From positions 1-64,000 of the forward strand of contig JABANP010000112.1 in the NCBI GenBank assembly GCA_013115135.1: 64,000 bases of DNA, read 5' to 3'. The notes beneath the pieces are model-generated. The model was not told the DNA's origin and searched no databases. It was given only the letters and a program-made list of their open reading frames with translations. The DNA comes from Perkinsus olseni (lineage: Eukaryota; Perkinsozoa; Perkinsida; Perkinsidae). Both the position numbers and the translations under genes were made by a program. Shown here piece after piece: positions 20,220 to 33,300 of the stretch; the first letter of the stretch is position 1; each line of letters opens with the position of its first letter.

Positions 20220-21650
20220 ATGACTCGCGAAGTTCGTGACTCAGATCGTGACGCAGCGAGAGAGCCTTGCCCGGATAGGATAGTCGAGGATTTAGGTACT
20301 CGTCCGTAACCGCGGTTAAGTGGGAGTATCTTTCATTCTCAGGTGGTGCCTTTGGTATGGGTTGTGTTGGTGGCTTCCTATGGCACTTCGTGAAGGGAGC
20401 CCGGAATTCTCCTCGAGGGGAACGTTTGCATGGTAACGCGGCTGGGGCCTGTCCTGATCGAATGATGTTTCTTCTTTTAGGTGCGTTGTACTCGGCAAAG
20501 ACACGGGCACCGATTCTCGGCAGCAGTTTCGCTGTGTGGGGAGGGACCTTCTCGGCATTCGATTGCAGTCTACAGTAGTCCTGCACCCGTCCTCTCCTCG
20601 GCCTCGTCCCACTCATTGCTGTAGGTACATACGTCAGAGAGATGATCACTGGAATGCTATTGCATCCGGATTCCTTACTGGCGGTGAGTGCAAAGGGGAG
20701 GAGTACGATGCGAAATGTCAAGCAAGATTCGCTGGCGGCGTCTCATTGGAGGTCAGGACACGGAATTTGCATTCCACAATTCGGACCGTGATCATAGTCC
20801 GAAGAGTCCAGTGATGAATGCCGCTCCTTCTGGTACATGGTCTTCTGCGTGAATCTTCTTGCGGCCTCACCTCGGTCCTGCTGCTGACGCCTATAACACC
20901 CATCAGTATACTGCAAGGGGCCCCTGTACAGCTAGACAGCGAATGAGCTCCCGCTATAAAACTTTTGGAAGCCTCTGGCCTCGAAGGGCCCCCGTGAGGA
21001 CGACCAGTTGAATGAGAGAACGCCTTTTCCCTTGGCTGCAATGCGACTACTGACCAAGTGCTTTTGTTGCATGTTGTGGATGGTTGTGTTCTGTAGGTGT
21101 ATTGGCAGCAAGAGGCGGATGGAAGACTGCAAGCAAGAATGCTGTAGTGGGAGGCATACTATTGGCCATCATTGAAGGAGTATCAGCACTATTGATGAAG
21201 AGCTCATCACAGACACCAAGGTAGTGCTGGTGATGTTGTTGGGGGCGGAGAAGTAGGATGCGAGCATGTTATGGTAGGGAACAAGCACTGATGCAAATGC
21301 AGCAGGAAAAGTTAGTACAGGATTATCAAGAGAAGCACGCAGCGGTATCATCAGGGGGCGATCGTTTTGCTGTTGCTGGCGAACACGTGAGTTTCAGGCG
21401 AAGAAGACGGCCGAGGCGGCGGCTAAGGACGGCTCGGTGCTTTCCGGTCTCGGCGGGCTCTGGGGTCGGACACACAAAGAACAATCGGAGGCGGAGCCAT
21501 CTTCCAGCAGCAGTAGCAGCAGTTTTTCGCCTGAGTCAGCAGACCCGGTAGGAAAGGCATATTCGAATGTTTTCATCATCCTTGAGACGACGGTCTCCTC
21601 AGAGCACAGCGTCGATGTATACTTTCCAGCCGGAGCCGACAAGTTCTTAA
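20220..21650 (+). CDS. TIM17: Mitochondrial inner-membrane translocase subunit Tim17
   Basis: Channel-forming subunit of the TIM23 presequence translocase. I model eight exons: 20220-20295, 20343-20432, 20481-20574, 20625-20683, 21097-21220, 21257-21344, 21398-21547 and 21603-21650. Together they give 729 bases, a clean 242-residue frame. The N-terminus MTREVRDSDRDAAREPCPDR with IVEDLGGAFGMG matches the Tim17 start. The family core follows: VKGARNSPRGERLHG, KTRAPILGSSFAVWGGTFSA, DCSLQYIRQRDDHWN and GGWKTASKNAVVGGILLAII. Four short membrane segments with glycine zippers are visible. Animal and fungal Tim17 is ~160-170 residues. Here a Ser-rich extension of ~80 residues (EAEPSSSSSSSSFSPES) follows the last membrane segment. 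The fourth intron is unusually long (413 nt). Confidence 0.93.
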
Positions 21651-21835
21651 TTTATCATTAGCCGTACCATCCCTCGACAAGAACACCAGAAGAAGCAGCA
21701 GCAGCAGTAGCTTTCCCGTTTCGGCCTACTACTACTACTACCCGTACTACACCTGTTACTTATATTCGTTTCCTCTCATCGTGGTCTTACACTTGTCAAT
21801 GATCGGGGCTGATGGTTGGGCATTCAGTGTTTTCT

Positions 21836-23542
21836 ATGGGTCCGAAGAAGAAGGCAGCGCCCAAGAAAGGCGGGGGAGGCGAAGACGAAGTAGATCTCTT
21901 CGAGGAGTTCGTCAAGAAGTTGAGGAAGTTGCAGAAAGATTATGAAGTGCCCAAGTTGGCTCAATTGGAGGGCATCATGAACACCATAGTTGAGGAAGGG
22001 TACTGACCTCCAGTGACTCCACTCCTGTATGCCGTTCCGTGTAGGGAAGAGTTGCCGGCTTGGAACTTCAATGGCCCGCAGGATATCATGGCCTTTAGGA
22101 TCGCGTGCGAGGTGACGCCTGAGGTAGACATTGTCACCATTACCTTCGGATCCTTCAGGCATTGCGGCAGTCCAACTACAACAAGTTCAAGGCTTTGAGG
22201 TTATGGAAGTGCGAGATGGGTGATGAGGGCGTACGAAGTGTCTGCAACTACCTGGAGATGCCGACCAGCCCTCAGGTAAGCGGCCCATTGCTCCAGATCT
22301 CTCTGTGGCCACATGTCATTGCAGTTCGGCGGTTGTCTTGTGGAGGACCTGCAGATCACCGATGGTGGCGTAACGAGTAATACGCTGATTTTGCCGCCTT
22401 TCCTACTGCTGTCGAGGGGCCCTTCTCTCAGGTCTAGGGTGTGCTATACTGGGCAGAACGCTTAGCTTGAATGGGTATAAGTTGATATCACTACTCAGAC
22501 TAGATCACAATAAATTCGGCAACGCCGGGCTCGAGGCCTTGGCTGAAGGTCTTGCCGAGGCTTCGTTCTCTCTGCCTCACTATGGTTACCTCAGGGTTGT
22601 GCCAGAATGGATCCCTACGGGGGCTCAGCTTGCAGTACTGTGGCATAGGGCCGGAGGGAGCCCAGCACCTCTCTCTTATTCTGATTTATGTGCACTGGTG
22701 AGCAGCCTACAGCCGTGCAGAATATGACCTCTCCCGTGTTCAGCATAATCGAGGACCTTAATCTTCGAGGCAATCATCTTGAGGCTGAGGGGCTGGTGGA
22801 ACTTCTGTCTAGAGGAGCTCGTGGCGCTAAGAAGCTCAAGGTGAGCGCGCAACGATTCAACAGTCACCGCGTTGTATGGATACTTAGGTTATCAATGTCG
22901 CCGACAACAAAATCCATGAGAAGGAGGAGGTGCTGAGGGAGCTTACTAAAGCCTTTCGTGGGTGCCTTACGATTGAGCGGTAGGCGGCTGCTGTCAGCAA
23001 TGGCTCTGGGTCTTCATCATGTGCTATCTCAGATACAACCTGAGTGGTAATTTCTTCACTGATGTTGGAGCCCAGCGTGTAGTACAAGGACTGATAGGCT
23101 TGTCTCACGTCAAGGAGGTTCTCTTGACGGAGCGATGCTCTCCCACAACCCTCGAGGCACTGGAACAGGTAGTATTAGTTGCATTGCCAGGGTAGATGTC
23201 ATGGGGTAGTCTTATTATCCAACTCGAGGACATATGGCTCTTGTCTGCTTTCACTTCTCTTCGTACACATAGCGATTCCGCTTCGGTCACTCTATGATAC
23301 CGCAGCGCTTGTCTGAGGCCACAGTGATGGTGGCGTTACGGGCTTCTCGAGATTCCCGAGGATCCCGAGTCGGGAAGCTGTTCTCTTTGTGACGGCCCAT
23401 TACGGGATATGTTAATTGTTAAACCCTAGAAGCCTTGGAATCCTATTGGCGAACACGTGTGTCGAGGTTCGCCTGTTGCTCGCAGGCTCTTGGAGCGAGT
23501 AAAGGAAAGAAGGGCGGCAAGGGTAAAAAGAAGAAGAAATGA
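21836..23542 (+). CDS. Leucine-rich-repeat protein with Lys-rich ends
   Basis: Multi-exon gene from ATG 21836 (MGPKKKAAPKKGGGGEDEVD) to TGA 23540-23542, ending in a tail of the form SKGKKGGKGKKKKK. The first intron is 21993-22045 or close to it, and most introns are 40-70 nt. The body holds ribonuclease-inhibitor-type repeats: KALRLWKCEMGDEGVRSVCN, LLRLDHNKFGNAGLEALAEG, IIEDLNLRGNHLEAEGLVEL and YNLSGNFFTDVGAQRVVQGL. An N-terminal helical segment (FEEFVKKLRKLQKDY) precedes the repeats. This architecture resembles axonemal or testis-type LRR proteins (DRC5/LRRC34-like), but no specific orthology can be claimed. It would act as a cytosolic or flagellar scaffold; that is inference. Confidence 0.75.
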
Positions 23543-23696
23543 GGAGAGGCTCACATCCGTGTAGTGGTTAGTCCGCCAGTCGACATGAATATGTCCGTAG
23601 TATACTGTTGTGTGACTGGTGTCGCTTCTCCCCTATTTTGTTATTAATCGGAGTTTCGAGAATGCCACTCGAGTTGCTCGATCTTCCTCCCCTTCC

Positions 23697-25987
23697 ATGA
23701 CCTATCGCTCTCCCGTGTCTCGTCCCTCCAGAAGAGCGGACTTCACGGACGCAGAGGAGCGTGATGGAGCCCCAGAGGTCTGTTAGTCTATTGCCTCGAT
23801 CTGGCCCACAAGCGCGGCCCTGGTGGTAGGTGCTGACTCTGAGAATAAGGAAGGCTCTCAGCTCGATACGCTCTCATTTACCACCGAAGGAGGAGATGGG
23901 CGTCGAGGGCATCTCGGCGGGTATCGCGCCTTGGCCGTCGTAGACCAAGGTTTTACTGGTCTTCCTATAGATTCTACTGAAGAGGTGACGACCTGCAGAC
24001 GCTGTGTGGCTCTGGCTTTCAAGGTCAAAAGCTTGAGACTGAGGTAATTCACCTCAGCTGCTGAGAATGTCTGCATATCCCGCCCGGCCGCAAGGTGTCC
24101 TGCGCGAATGAGAGGAATCAGCAATTGCGTGCCGAGCTACGAGAGCTGCGTGCGTCGAAGCATAAATGGGAGGTGGGGCGGTCTAGTGTCTACCCGCAGG
24201 AGGCGGCCACTCAGGACCAGCGGGATACGTATATTGACCGATTGGCGCGGGTGAAGGAGTGGATCAAGTTAACTAAAGCTAAGGTACGGATCTGTCCGCT
24301 CACGGCAGCCCATCGTCCTCGGCAGCACAAAATGGAGAAGGAGATACTAGTGAAGGAGTACGAGGAGCAGCTACGGGCGCTCGGTCGGGAGCTGCGGCAA
24401 GGGCCTGAGGAGGGACGTACTCTGGACAAGAGGTAATGGGAGCGTCCTACTGTGGGTAGCTGTCGAGAATCTCTACAGGCCATCACCCCCTAGAGTGCCG
24501 GAACCGCGGCAACAGGAGACGCCGAAGGTCGTCACGCCCAGATCACGGGGGGTAAGGCCGGTGAGGGAGGGAATGGCCCTAGAGATAGCATTGCAGGCTG
24601 CTGCCGACGGAGGAGAAGTACCGGGCGACCTCCAGCGTGGGCAGGCGGAGAAGACTGAGGTGCCTGTGGTTCCCCTGCGTGATCGTTGCTTATGAAGCAT
24701 CCCATCTGTAGGGCGCTGTTCTGGATTCCCCAACCCGGCCATCACCGATCAGCTGGACGATACCTGTATCGGAGCTGACGCCTCGGAAGGGCAGGACACC
24801 TCGGGAGAACAACAGCAGCAGTCCGAGGAGGCCCACGCCTAAGACGGCCTCCTCGAACCAGGATCGCGATGAGACCTGTGTGGAGCGGAAGGCAACGGAC
24901 TTTGATGCGGCGCTCGAGGCTGTCATGTCTTATGTGGAGAAGCATAGCAATCAGGCTAGAGACATGATGCTTTCGGCACGGGTAGGGTGATCTATCGGCT
25001 GCTGGTGGGGTGATGGGTCTATCAGGGAGAAGAAAGATCGAGCAGAGCTACGAGCTTAGGAGGGTCGCAGAAGATGACAAGCGACGTGACGGTCTGTCAA
25101 GATGACGCCGCTGCCCAGCAGAATAGGGGGGAGGAGAGAATGGCTAGTCCTGAACCAACAACAGCCGGTTCTCCAGCTAAAGCACCCACTACTACCAGAG
25201 TAACACTTGACAGTAGCTCGGCAGAGGCGGAAAAGTATAAGGGCCATGAAGGCGCGCATGTAAGGAGCCGTGGAGTGCCGCTCGGATCACTAGTATCCCT
25301 ATACAGGTTGTTGAACGAGGTAAGTCGTATTCGGTGTCTATGCCACATACGGCAGCGAGATCATCTATTGCCCTTGGCCTTCCACAGGTAGTAGGACGCC
25401 CCTAGAGGTAAACGCTCTCAACCTTGTTTCTATCTTCGTTTAGCCCCCATCAGTGTATCGTGTGCCAAGCGTTGGGAGCATGTTCACAGCGAGAGGAAAG
25501 AGAGACAGCGGAGCGGTGGCTGTACGTACCACGGCTCCCAACCAGCAGGTACTGTATACAGTAGATGCCTGGATTCATGCATGCTAGTGATGCCCTTTCA
25601 GGCGGAAGTCCAGAGGAGTATGTCTCTTTCCAGGCATTCTATTGCTGTGCCGGGTATAAGCCTGCCTAGTGCAACTCTAGTTGCTAGTGTAACCAGGGGG
25701 CCCACCGCTAAACCGTACCTCCTCAATGTCTTTCAGGCCTCTACTGCTCAGGCTGGCATACATCCTGGTGGCCCCTATAGACACACCGTAAGCTTACTGT
25801 TTAGTCCGCTGAGTCAGTGTGATGAACTTGTCTATCTGCTTAGGCGCCTGCGTCCGTCCCCGTCCCACCCCCCGTACATTATACCTCGCTCCCGCGACCC
25901 TCCATCATTGTAGGCCACGAGTTAGGATATCACAAGTGTGAGCTGATGGACAGGTCCAAGGACCATCAGCTCCTGCAGGGCATATGA
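23697..25987 (+). CDS. Coiled-coil protein, multi-exon, unknown function
   Basis: Likely start ATG 23697 (MTYRSPVSRPSRRADFTDAE). Exons include LQTLCGSGFQGQKLETE near 23985-24040, NERNQQLRAELRELRASKHK near 24108-24170, TQDQRDTYIDRLARVKEWIK near 24210-24280 and KMEKEILVKEYEEQLRALGR near 24330-24430. These have the heptad-rich, charged composition of long coiled coils. Further exons are Ser/Pro/Gln-rich (with a QQQQ run near 24810) and include DFDAALEAVMSYVEKHSNQA near 24900-24970. The last exon reads ELGYHKCELMDRSKDHQLLQ and stops at TGA 25984-25986 or close by. I do not recognise the family. A centrosomal or cytoskeletal scaffold is possible. Some exon joins are uncertain. Confidence 0.55.
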
Positions 25988-26581
25988 TAGTGCAGCAGCA
26001 GCAGCAGCTTTCAAGAAGAGTGAGAGCAGCAAGCACGCCCCTCTCGCACTAGGTTTCGGTACCCTTCCACGGCTGATCATCCTCTTCGGTCCTGGTTACT
26101 TTGACAATACTCTGCTTCCCCTCAGGGCTAACTCCAAGGGGGTGAGTTTGATGTAATCGACATCGGTAAAATTCATGCACTTGAATGGTACTCAGGATGT
26201 TCATCTAGTGTATTAATGGTATTGAGTTGCTAGTATTAGTCATATCGGTGGGACGTGCCTCTATTGTACATCGCACCATCTTTCACAGCTGTCACTGGCC
26301 GCAGAGGGCGCTCGAGGTGATATCAAAAGCAAGCATCGGTGAGTAGTAGGTGAAGGGAACCGCGAGTGTTGGTGGAACCATAGGTTCATTAAGGGGACGA
26401 ACGTCAGCATGATGGTCAGCAGCAACAGCAGCACATGGTCATGGTCAGCAGCAGCAGCACATGGTGATGGTCAGCCGCACATGGTGATGGTCTTACCGTG
26501 TTCACTGTACTCAACGGCAACATGGCTAGAGGGACAGCTACATCACAACATGAACATGCATCAGATCGCGTCAACATTACT
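25988..26581. other. Spacer with CAG/CATGGT simple repeats
   Basis: 594 bases between two convergent genes. It holds a CAG run near 25993-26010 and a patchy repeat of CATGGTCATGGTCAGCAGCAG-like units at 26405-26495. No coding exon or RNA gene is recognisable. Confidence 0.6.
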
Positions 26582-27095
26582 CTACTGATCGATGAGTCTC
26601 AACTTGACAAGCTGCCCACCAATCATCATCTTGATATAATCCGCCTTACGGTTAGGGCCCGAAGGCCCATAATACAACCATTGGAAGTTTCCCTTCTCGG
26701 CCTTGACGACATTCCCTAGCTTCCTGTTGAACACGGCAGCCATCTGTGCAGGTTTCATTCCATATGCGCCTGGGGTGAGTTTAATACGTTGAAACTCATC
26801 AACTTGGGGGTAGAGCGTAGATATTGGGAGAGTCGTGAAGGACCGGGAGTTGTGGTCCATAGTCGAACAGGGCAGAGATGACCGGCCCCTTGTTAAGAAT
26901 GGCACCCTCACCGCTCCAGAACTTCATGTTCACCTTGTTGCCCGTGTCCGCGAAGGCCAACTCAGCCGTTATCTTCTTGTCATTATCGGACGTCTCGATG
27001 GTTCCTACATACCTTCGCCCGAGTATCTTAAGACCTCTAGTGAGGCTGTGTGACACAGACAGGATGCAGACAGTGACGATGAATGAAGGATGCAT
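26582..27095 (-). pseudogene. Small secreted protein, unknown, one frame break
   Basis: On the minus strand an ATG at 27095 opens MHPSFIVTVCILSVSHSLTR, a good signal peptide, followed by a mature region containing YVGTIETSDNDKKITAELAF and VNMKFWSGEGAILNKGPVIS. The frame then stops near 26798, but coding signal continues in a neighbouring frame (QRIKLTPGAYGMKPAQMAAV, GNFQWLYYGPSGPNRKADY) to TAG at 26582-26584. The switch falls at a run of five C/G at 26806-26810; one base fewer would give a continuous ~170-residue protein. This is either a sequencing or assembly indel or a recent pseudogene. Pattern and size fit a small secreted protein of unknown role. It is divergent from the myosin gene, with ~290 bp between start codons. 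Confidence 0.7.
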
Positions 27096-27386
27096 TGTAG
27101 AAGAGAGGGGGGCACAAGGAATGCTGCGAAGACAAAGTTGATTCTCGTGCTGTTTCCCGATGGCCACTTTAAGGCGAGCGAGATACAGTTATACGCCGCC
27201 TAGGAGACGACGACGACGGCGCAAGATGTATTTCCTTGTTGTGATTCGGGAGTCGGTGCTCGACAAGCATCATCTTCCGCAGTACTTAAGCCCTTCTTGT
27301 GTTTATAGTAGTAAATCAATACCAGCTGTTATGCAGTCGTTGCCTCTGAGGGTTGTGTTGGCTCTCGCTGCTAAGAGTCTGCTTAA

Positions 27387-30300
27387 ATGCTGCTGTCACG
27401 TCGTAATCGTAAAAGCACTTTGACCTCGAAGTCTCGGGCGGAGGGGAAGTATCGTACTCCTAAGAAACCATCATACGGAGGGAGTGATTGGTCTCCACCA
27501 CCAGCAACAGCAACAACTTCAGTAGAGACCGGCAGCACGGTGTGGGTGCCGGTGGATACTGAGGAAGCATGGCAGGTTGGGGAGGTAGAGGAGCAGTATG
27601 AGGGGACTTGGGTAGAGTTATATAGCGAGCATTATCAGGTCATCGGAGTAGACGAGAATAATGCTATGCTTGTGCGACTCGCTTCACATATTGAGGTGCG
27701 TCAACAGGCTGGATGACGTAGGATTCGGACGTTGAGTATTCAGGAGAGGGTGGAAGTGGTGGTACCAAGGGACTGTCAAGTGTAATAACACCACCATCGT
27801 ACCACTGTAGGCGATGATGCGGTATAGATATCCTGTGTCGAGGGCGTTCGGCAGAGAGGATGTTGATGATTTAACTTCACTCAAGCATCTTCATGAGCCA
27901 GCTCTACTACAGGTCCTCCAGGTGGGAGTGTGTAGCACAGCAGCAGCAACAGCAGCTCATCCTTTATACTCAGAACCGCTTCAATAGAGATCAGTTGTAC
28001 ACGATGTGCGGGCCGATACTGCTCGCTGTTAACCCATTCAAATACATCAAGGGTTTGTATGAGAAGAGCATCGTTGACAGGTAATAGGGTCTCCCTGACT
28101 GTGGGAGCAACCAACAGCCTCCCACCATCTCGGTGTAATGCAGGAAGGGTGGAGCGGTACGTGTTCAGGTTCCTATTAGACCCCGACAACTTCATTCACA
28201 CACCGCATGTTTTCTCGACTGCCCTTCAAGCTTATAAGGTTGGTTGGAAGTTTTATGCGCTTCCCCGGCCTGAGGATTATTTACGTCAGGGAATGTGCGG
28301 AGAGTCATCGGTCCGGCAAGGAGTGTCACAGTCAATTCTCATCAGTGGTGAATCCGGTGCTGGCAAGACCGAGACCACTAAGCTTGTCAGATTGGATCCT
28401 CGTTGGCCTTGCTACTACTGCGGGTTATCGAACTGTAGGTAATGCAGTTCCTATCAGCCTGTGGGCGGGCATCCAAAGGCGACATCAACCGGCAAGTCTT
28501 AGAGTCCAACCCACTGCTAGAAGCCTTTGGAAATGCATGTAATAAAGGGCCACCTACTAACTATTACTGCTAGGGGTCTACACAGGTACTTTGCGGAACG
28601 ATAACTCCTCACGGTTTGGCAAATTCATACAACTACAGTTTGACGGGGAAAAGGATCACCTACGACTGAAGGGGGCTAGGATAGAGACGTAGAGGAACGC
28701 AGGCTAGGGCCGTCGAGAGGGCCAGTACTTAGTTATCTGCTGGAGAAGATAAGGGTTACCAATCAAATACAGGGAGAGAGGAATTTCCATATTTTCTATC
28801 AAATCTGTGCAGCAGCGGCAGTGAGCAGGAGGACTGAGGATGGATGTAGGCCTTCAATGCTCATGCTAGTCCTACTGCCATACGGCAGGTCTCTACAGCT
28901 ACCCTCAAATAATAAATGCTGAGGGCGTCAAGGGCATGGAGATCGAGTTGAAAGGGTTGGCGGACCATGCTTGGTATTCCGCTGATGGCCATTGTGGTCC
29001 TTTCACTGTGTTTTTGGGATGGTACGGTCAGTTTCTCTTACCTTACTCGGGATACTGCTGTACACAAGTTGTCCCATGGTTTGGACCTTGAAGGCTTCGA
29101 GCGTAATGAGACACACTGCGGTCCACCATTAGGTCTCGTTGTGATATAGGGACGGTCCATGCAATGACGGTAATTGGCTACGGCAAGGAGGGTATTGAAC
29201 GTATATTCAGACTAGCCGCAGCAATACTACGTGAGTTGGTCGATGTATGGTACGGTCATGAGTATGAATATTAGGCCTGGGTAATGTCGAATTTGATGCA
29301 CCAGAAGGAGATAGCGAGGCCTCCATGGTCACCAACAGAGAAGAACTAGCCCTGGTTAGTAGTAGAGAGGCCTCTGTCTCCAAACACTTTGAGCCCATCA
29401 GGCTTGCGAGCTCTTGGACTTGGACAGCGAGGTCATGGAGAGGGCGTTGTGCTCCAAGTCATACAGTGCTGTTGATGATCATTGCGGTGGGAATGGCGAC
29501 CGGACGAGGCTGGTGTGTCGTCAACATCATTATCGTCATCAGTTATTCCACTACCAGTAGAAAAGGCTATTGAGCAGAGAGATGCTCTTGCAAGATTCCT
29601 CTATGGTCTGGTCTTCACTAAAGTGGTGGTCAAGACCAATTCGGCTTGTATCACCGCCACACCCTCCCCCGCAACATACGAGCGTCGAAGGAGGCAAAGT
29701 GATCTATACGATGAGGCCTTTGGATGATGCACGGTTATGGCGTTAGTAACAGGTGTAGCATCATCCCTGGCGGACTTTACTGATGATGGATCGCTCTTCT
29801 GTGGTGTACTGGATATCTTTGGCTTTGAATACTACAAGAATAACACCTTCGAGCAGCTATGTAGGTCGGGAGGGAGGGAAAGGACGGTCACCAGTTGGAT
29901 TGCACTTGGCACCCTCTGCCGTCGTTCGAGCGATGTAGCTCGTAGTAGGCTCGTTGTATCTCATCTTGTCAGGCATAAACTACGCTAATGAGCGTCTACA
30001 GGGGTTCTTTGTTGACTATGTATTCAACCATGAACAGCAGGTGTATCATAGAGATGGAATTCACTGGGAATCTGTCGTCCTAGACTACCCTGACAATCAG
30101 GCTAGTAATAACAGGATGCAGCGTCGTAAATGTTGCCAAGCATGCTGTTTTACAGGTATAGCCCTTCTCGATGGACGCCCTGATGGGCTTCTCACCCTAC
30201 TGGATGAGGAGTGCAAGGTAGTAGCAGTATCCAGTGGTTCGTAGGAGGGAGGGTAGTGCTTAGGTTGTGGGAGGAAGTGATGAGAACTACTTTGGGAAAA

Positions 30301-33300
30301 TAGCGAAGGCACATTCCTGTGATGGACCTCTGGCTCGAGGTCAACAACAGCACCCACGGCACGGCGGTGAGGATAACGATGAGCATCAGCAGCATCAGCA
30401 GCAGCAGCAGCAGCAGCTGCAGGAACGGAGAAAGATGTTTGAGGTTGTTAGGCAGAAGAAGGTCTCTTTCATCGTGAGCTCTACCAGGCCAGTGGGCACC
30501 GGCTCAGGGAAGTGTTCTCCTAGGTTGGACACTTCGCTGGACCAGTAGAGTACTCCTGTGACCAATTCCTCGACAAGAACCGTGATGCTATGTCCAACGA
30601 TCTTGCGAAGGCCCTGGGGACCAATAAGGAGCTGAGGGTGCTTCTTTCCCCTGTCGCTGCTCTCCCATGTCCTGCTGCTTTAGCGAGGACTCCGGACGTT
30701 CCGATCGGACTCGAATCTCGGATTGCCGACTGGAGGAGCCCCAAGGAAGCGACAGAAGGTGTAGGCTGACTAGCGGACCCCTCAGGCGCCCTCCGTCACA
30801 CAGTCGTTACACAGTTATACTGTTGCGGGGGAGTTCCGAGATCAGCTATCGGCATTGATGACGGTCTTGAAGGAGACCAACCCCCACTTTATAAGATGCA
30901 TCAAACCTAACCAAAAGAACCTGCCCGACAGGTCGTCTATGTCCGTTCCCTTACGACTGAGCCTCATCGCCTCTAGTAGGTTTGAGCGTAGCTCGGTGGT
31001 CGACCAATTGCGGTATGGTGGAGTCATCCAGGCAGTGGAAGTCGCTAGGAATGGGTAGTCAACTGCCTCAGTTGGGGGGGGGGGGCGCTGTGGAGGATGG
31101 GGGTCAGGTATCCAGTACGCATCAGTCTAGAGGACTTCGCTCAAGACTACTGGCCTGTGTTGTCGGGTATGACTGGGCACATGTACAAAGATATGGCAGC
31201 TGGACAGCTGAGGCAGAGGATAAGCACTTGTATGGCCAGGCTAGCTGATGAGTTGTCATCGAGTACGTGGCTGCCGGGTAGCAGTAGTCTTGGACGTTCT
31301 CTCCCTCAGAGGCTGACAGACCGGTGAAGGACTTCTTGTTTCTGGTGGGTAATACGAAGGTGTTCCTCAAGCGACCAGCGTATGAGGTGAGATTCATGCT
31401 CGTGAAGGCAGCTGTTGCTAACCATGCAATCCTCAGCATCTCAACCTCGCCCTGCATACCGTACGATCAGCGATGGCCTGTCGGATACAGGCGGTGTGGA
31501 AGGGTAGAGCCCAGCGGCGACAGACGTGAGGGCTGCTACGATCTCGCTTTGAGCACAAGGGTACTGCTGGCTCTGCAGTCTTATGATGATAGAGGCCCTT
31601 GTGAAGTTGCAGCGGGCTGTGAAGTGCTATGTTCGACGGATGCGAGAGCAGCGACGAGCAGCAGCTACTAGGATTCAAGCGTGGCGACGGAAGGTCGTCG
31701 CGGCTAGAGAGTAAGCGGGGCGTGGAGGGGTAGCTCCTCCGCCATGTTGCTGTTCTTTTCGGAAGGTATGTTATTCGGCGAAGTCGTGTGCGCCGTAGTG
31801 TTGCCCTCATTGAAGCCTACCGTCTTGGGGTGCTGCAGCGGAGAAGGATGAAGGCAGCAGAAGAAGATGAGTGAGCCCCTCCCCAGTCATGATGCTGCTG
31901 CTGTCGCTTTATGGATGGTCGTGTCAGACTAGAGGCGTTGTCAGCAGTCAATAGCCCTTCGCTGGAGAGGACGATGATCCTTGATGTAACGCTGCTACTA
32001 CTAGCACCACTATGTTCTGGTCATGCTTCGTACGCAGGAAAACTCACCGGTGAATTCGAATGACGTTACTCGGATAAGTGCGATGAATGAGGATCTCATC
32101 TCGACCCTTGCCATACGCCCTTACCGTCTTTCAACCGGCAGTCTGAGTAGGACTGCCACTCTCGGAGCCTCACAGTAGGAGTCGCCTCAGACTCGTGCCA
32201 CTCGGTACCCTGCTACGGTTCCATGTGTATGGATTCTGGTGGAAGGTGCCGACCTGCAGGCTCTAGGTGGGCCTACTCTTCCGCTCAGTCGTCAGTTTGG
32301 GGAGAGCGCTGACTACGCGCTGTTTAGGCGATTATCATCCTCGTCATCTGGGAGCTCATCGATTGACAACAAAGACAGCGACGGCGATGCGTCCTCTCCT
32401 TCCTACTTTGGTGACGATAAGTGCCACAGCCGCTCCAGTGGGGTAATACGTCCCTTCACAAGTTCTCGCATCGTTCACAGATGTTACAGGTGAAACCCCC
32501 ATCTTCGACGGCTGCACCAAGTGGAGCTCGAGTGAATGAACCAGCAGTAGTGGGGTTGGATTGTTGTGCCGGTGGACGCTGGTGCCGGCCTCAGACCCGA
32601 ACCCAACAGGAAGCTTGTGCGGCGATGAGAACGCCCTCACTATCTGCGAGGTCCATGTGCGCCTCTCCGCCGTTGGCGCATACGCCAACCAGGGGGTTTG
32701 GAGGATCTCCTCCTCGACTGGGGGCAGCTCCTCCCCGGCGTTTTAGACAATCTGCGGCAAACTTCGGTGAGAGGGGCTAGGTGAAACACGGTATCCAAGC
32801 TCTATGCAGGCTTTGCACGCTCTACCACGCCGCTGCTCGCCCATCAGCGGATCAGGAGCGTCCCCCATGGTGCTATGGCATCATCATCAGCATCTTCCTT
32901 GCAAATAGTTCAGGGATCTTTAGCGAAGCGTAGCAGCAGCCTGCCACAGACCGTCTAGTGTGACCTTTGCTGCAGATGCCCCGGCCACCATGTTAGGCAG
33001 TCTAGTGTCACCAACAGCCCTCCCAAGATCGACGACACCTAATTTCTTCGGACCCTCAAGGCCTGTACTAGCGACGCGTGTCAAGCGTGTTTACTATCTT
33101 GTTGTTGTCAGTTGCGTGCTGAGAACGTCTCTCTAGCATCGCCCCCACCGCTAGCTTTGCAGAAGCAGCGGCAATCTCCCTTAGTAGTCGGAAAGGGACA
33201 GTGAAGGCGTTTACTGCCTTCTATGATCACGGTTTAGGTACCCTTCAGTCCTCCTGTTACCGATGCTAGTGGTGTGGCTCTTCGGTCTAAACGTACGACA

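Noticed and set aside
22432..22456. A 25-nt intron in the leucine-rich-repeat gene
   Set aside because: It would keep the frame, but a 69-nt intron from the same donor to the later acceptor near 22500 gives an equally in-frame and better-shaped repeat, and is of normal length.
26400..26495. Possible CRISPR-like or minisatellite array
   Set aside because: Units of CATGGT/CAGCAG are short, irregular and without spacers; it is simple-sequence DNA in a eukaryotic genome.
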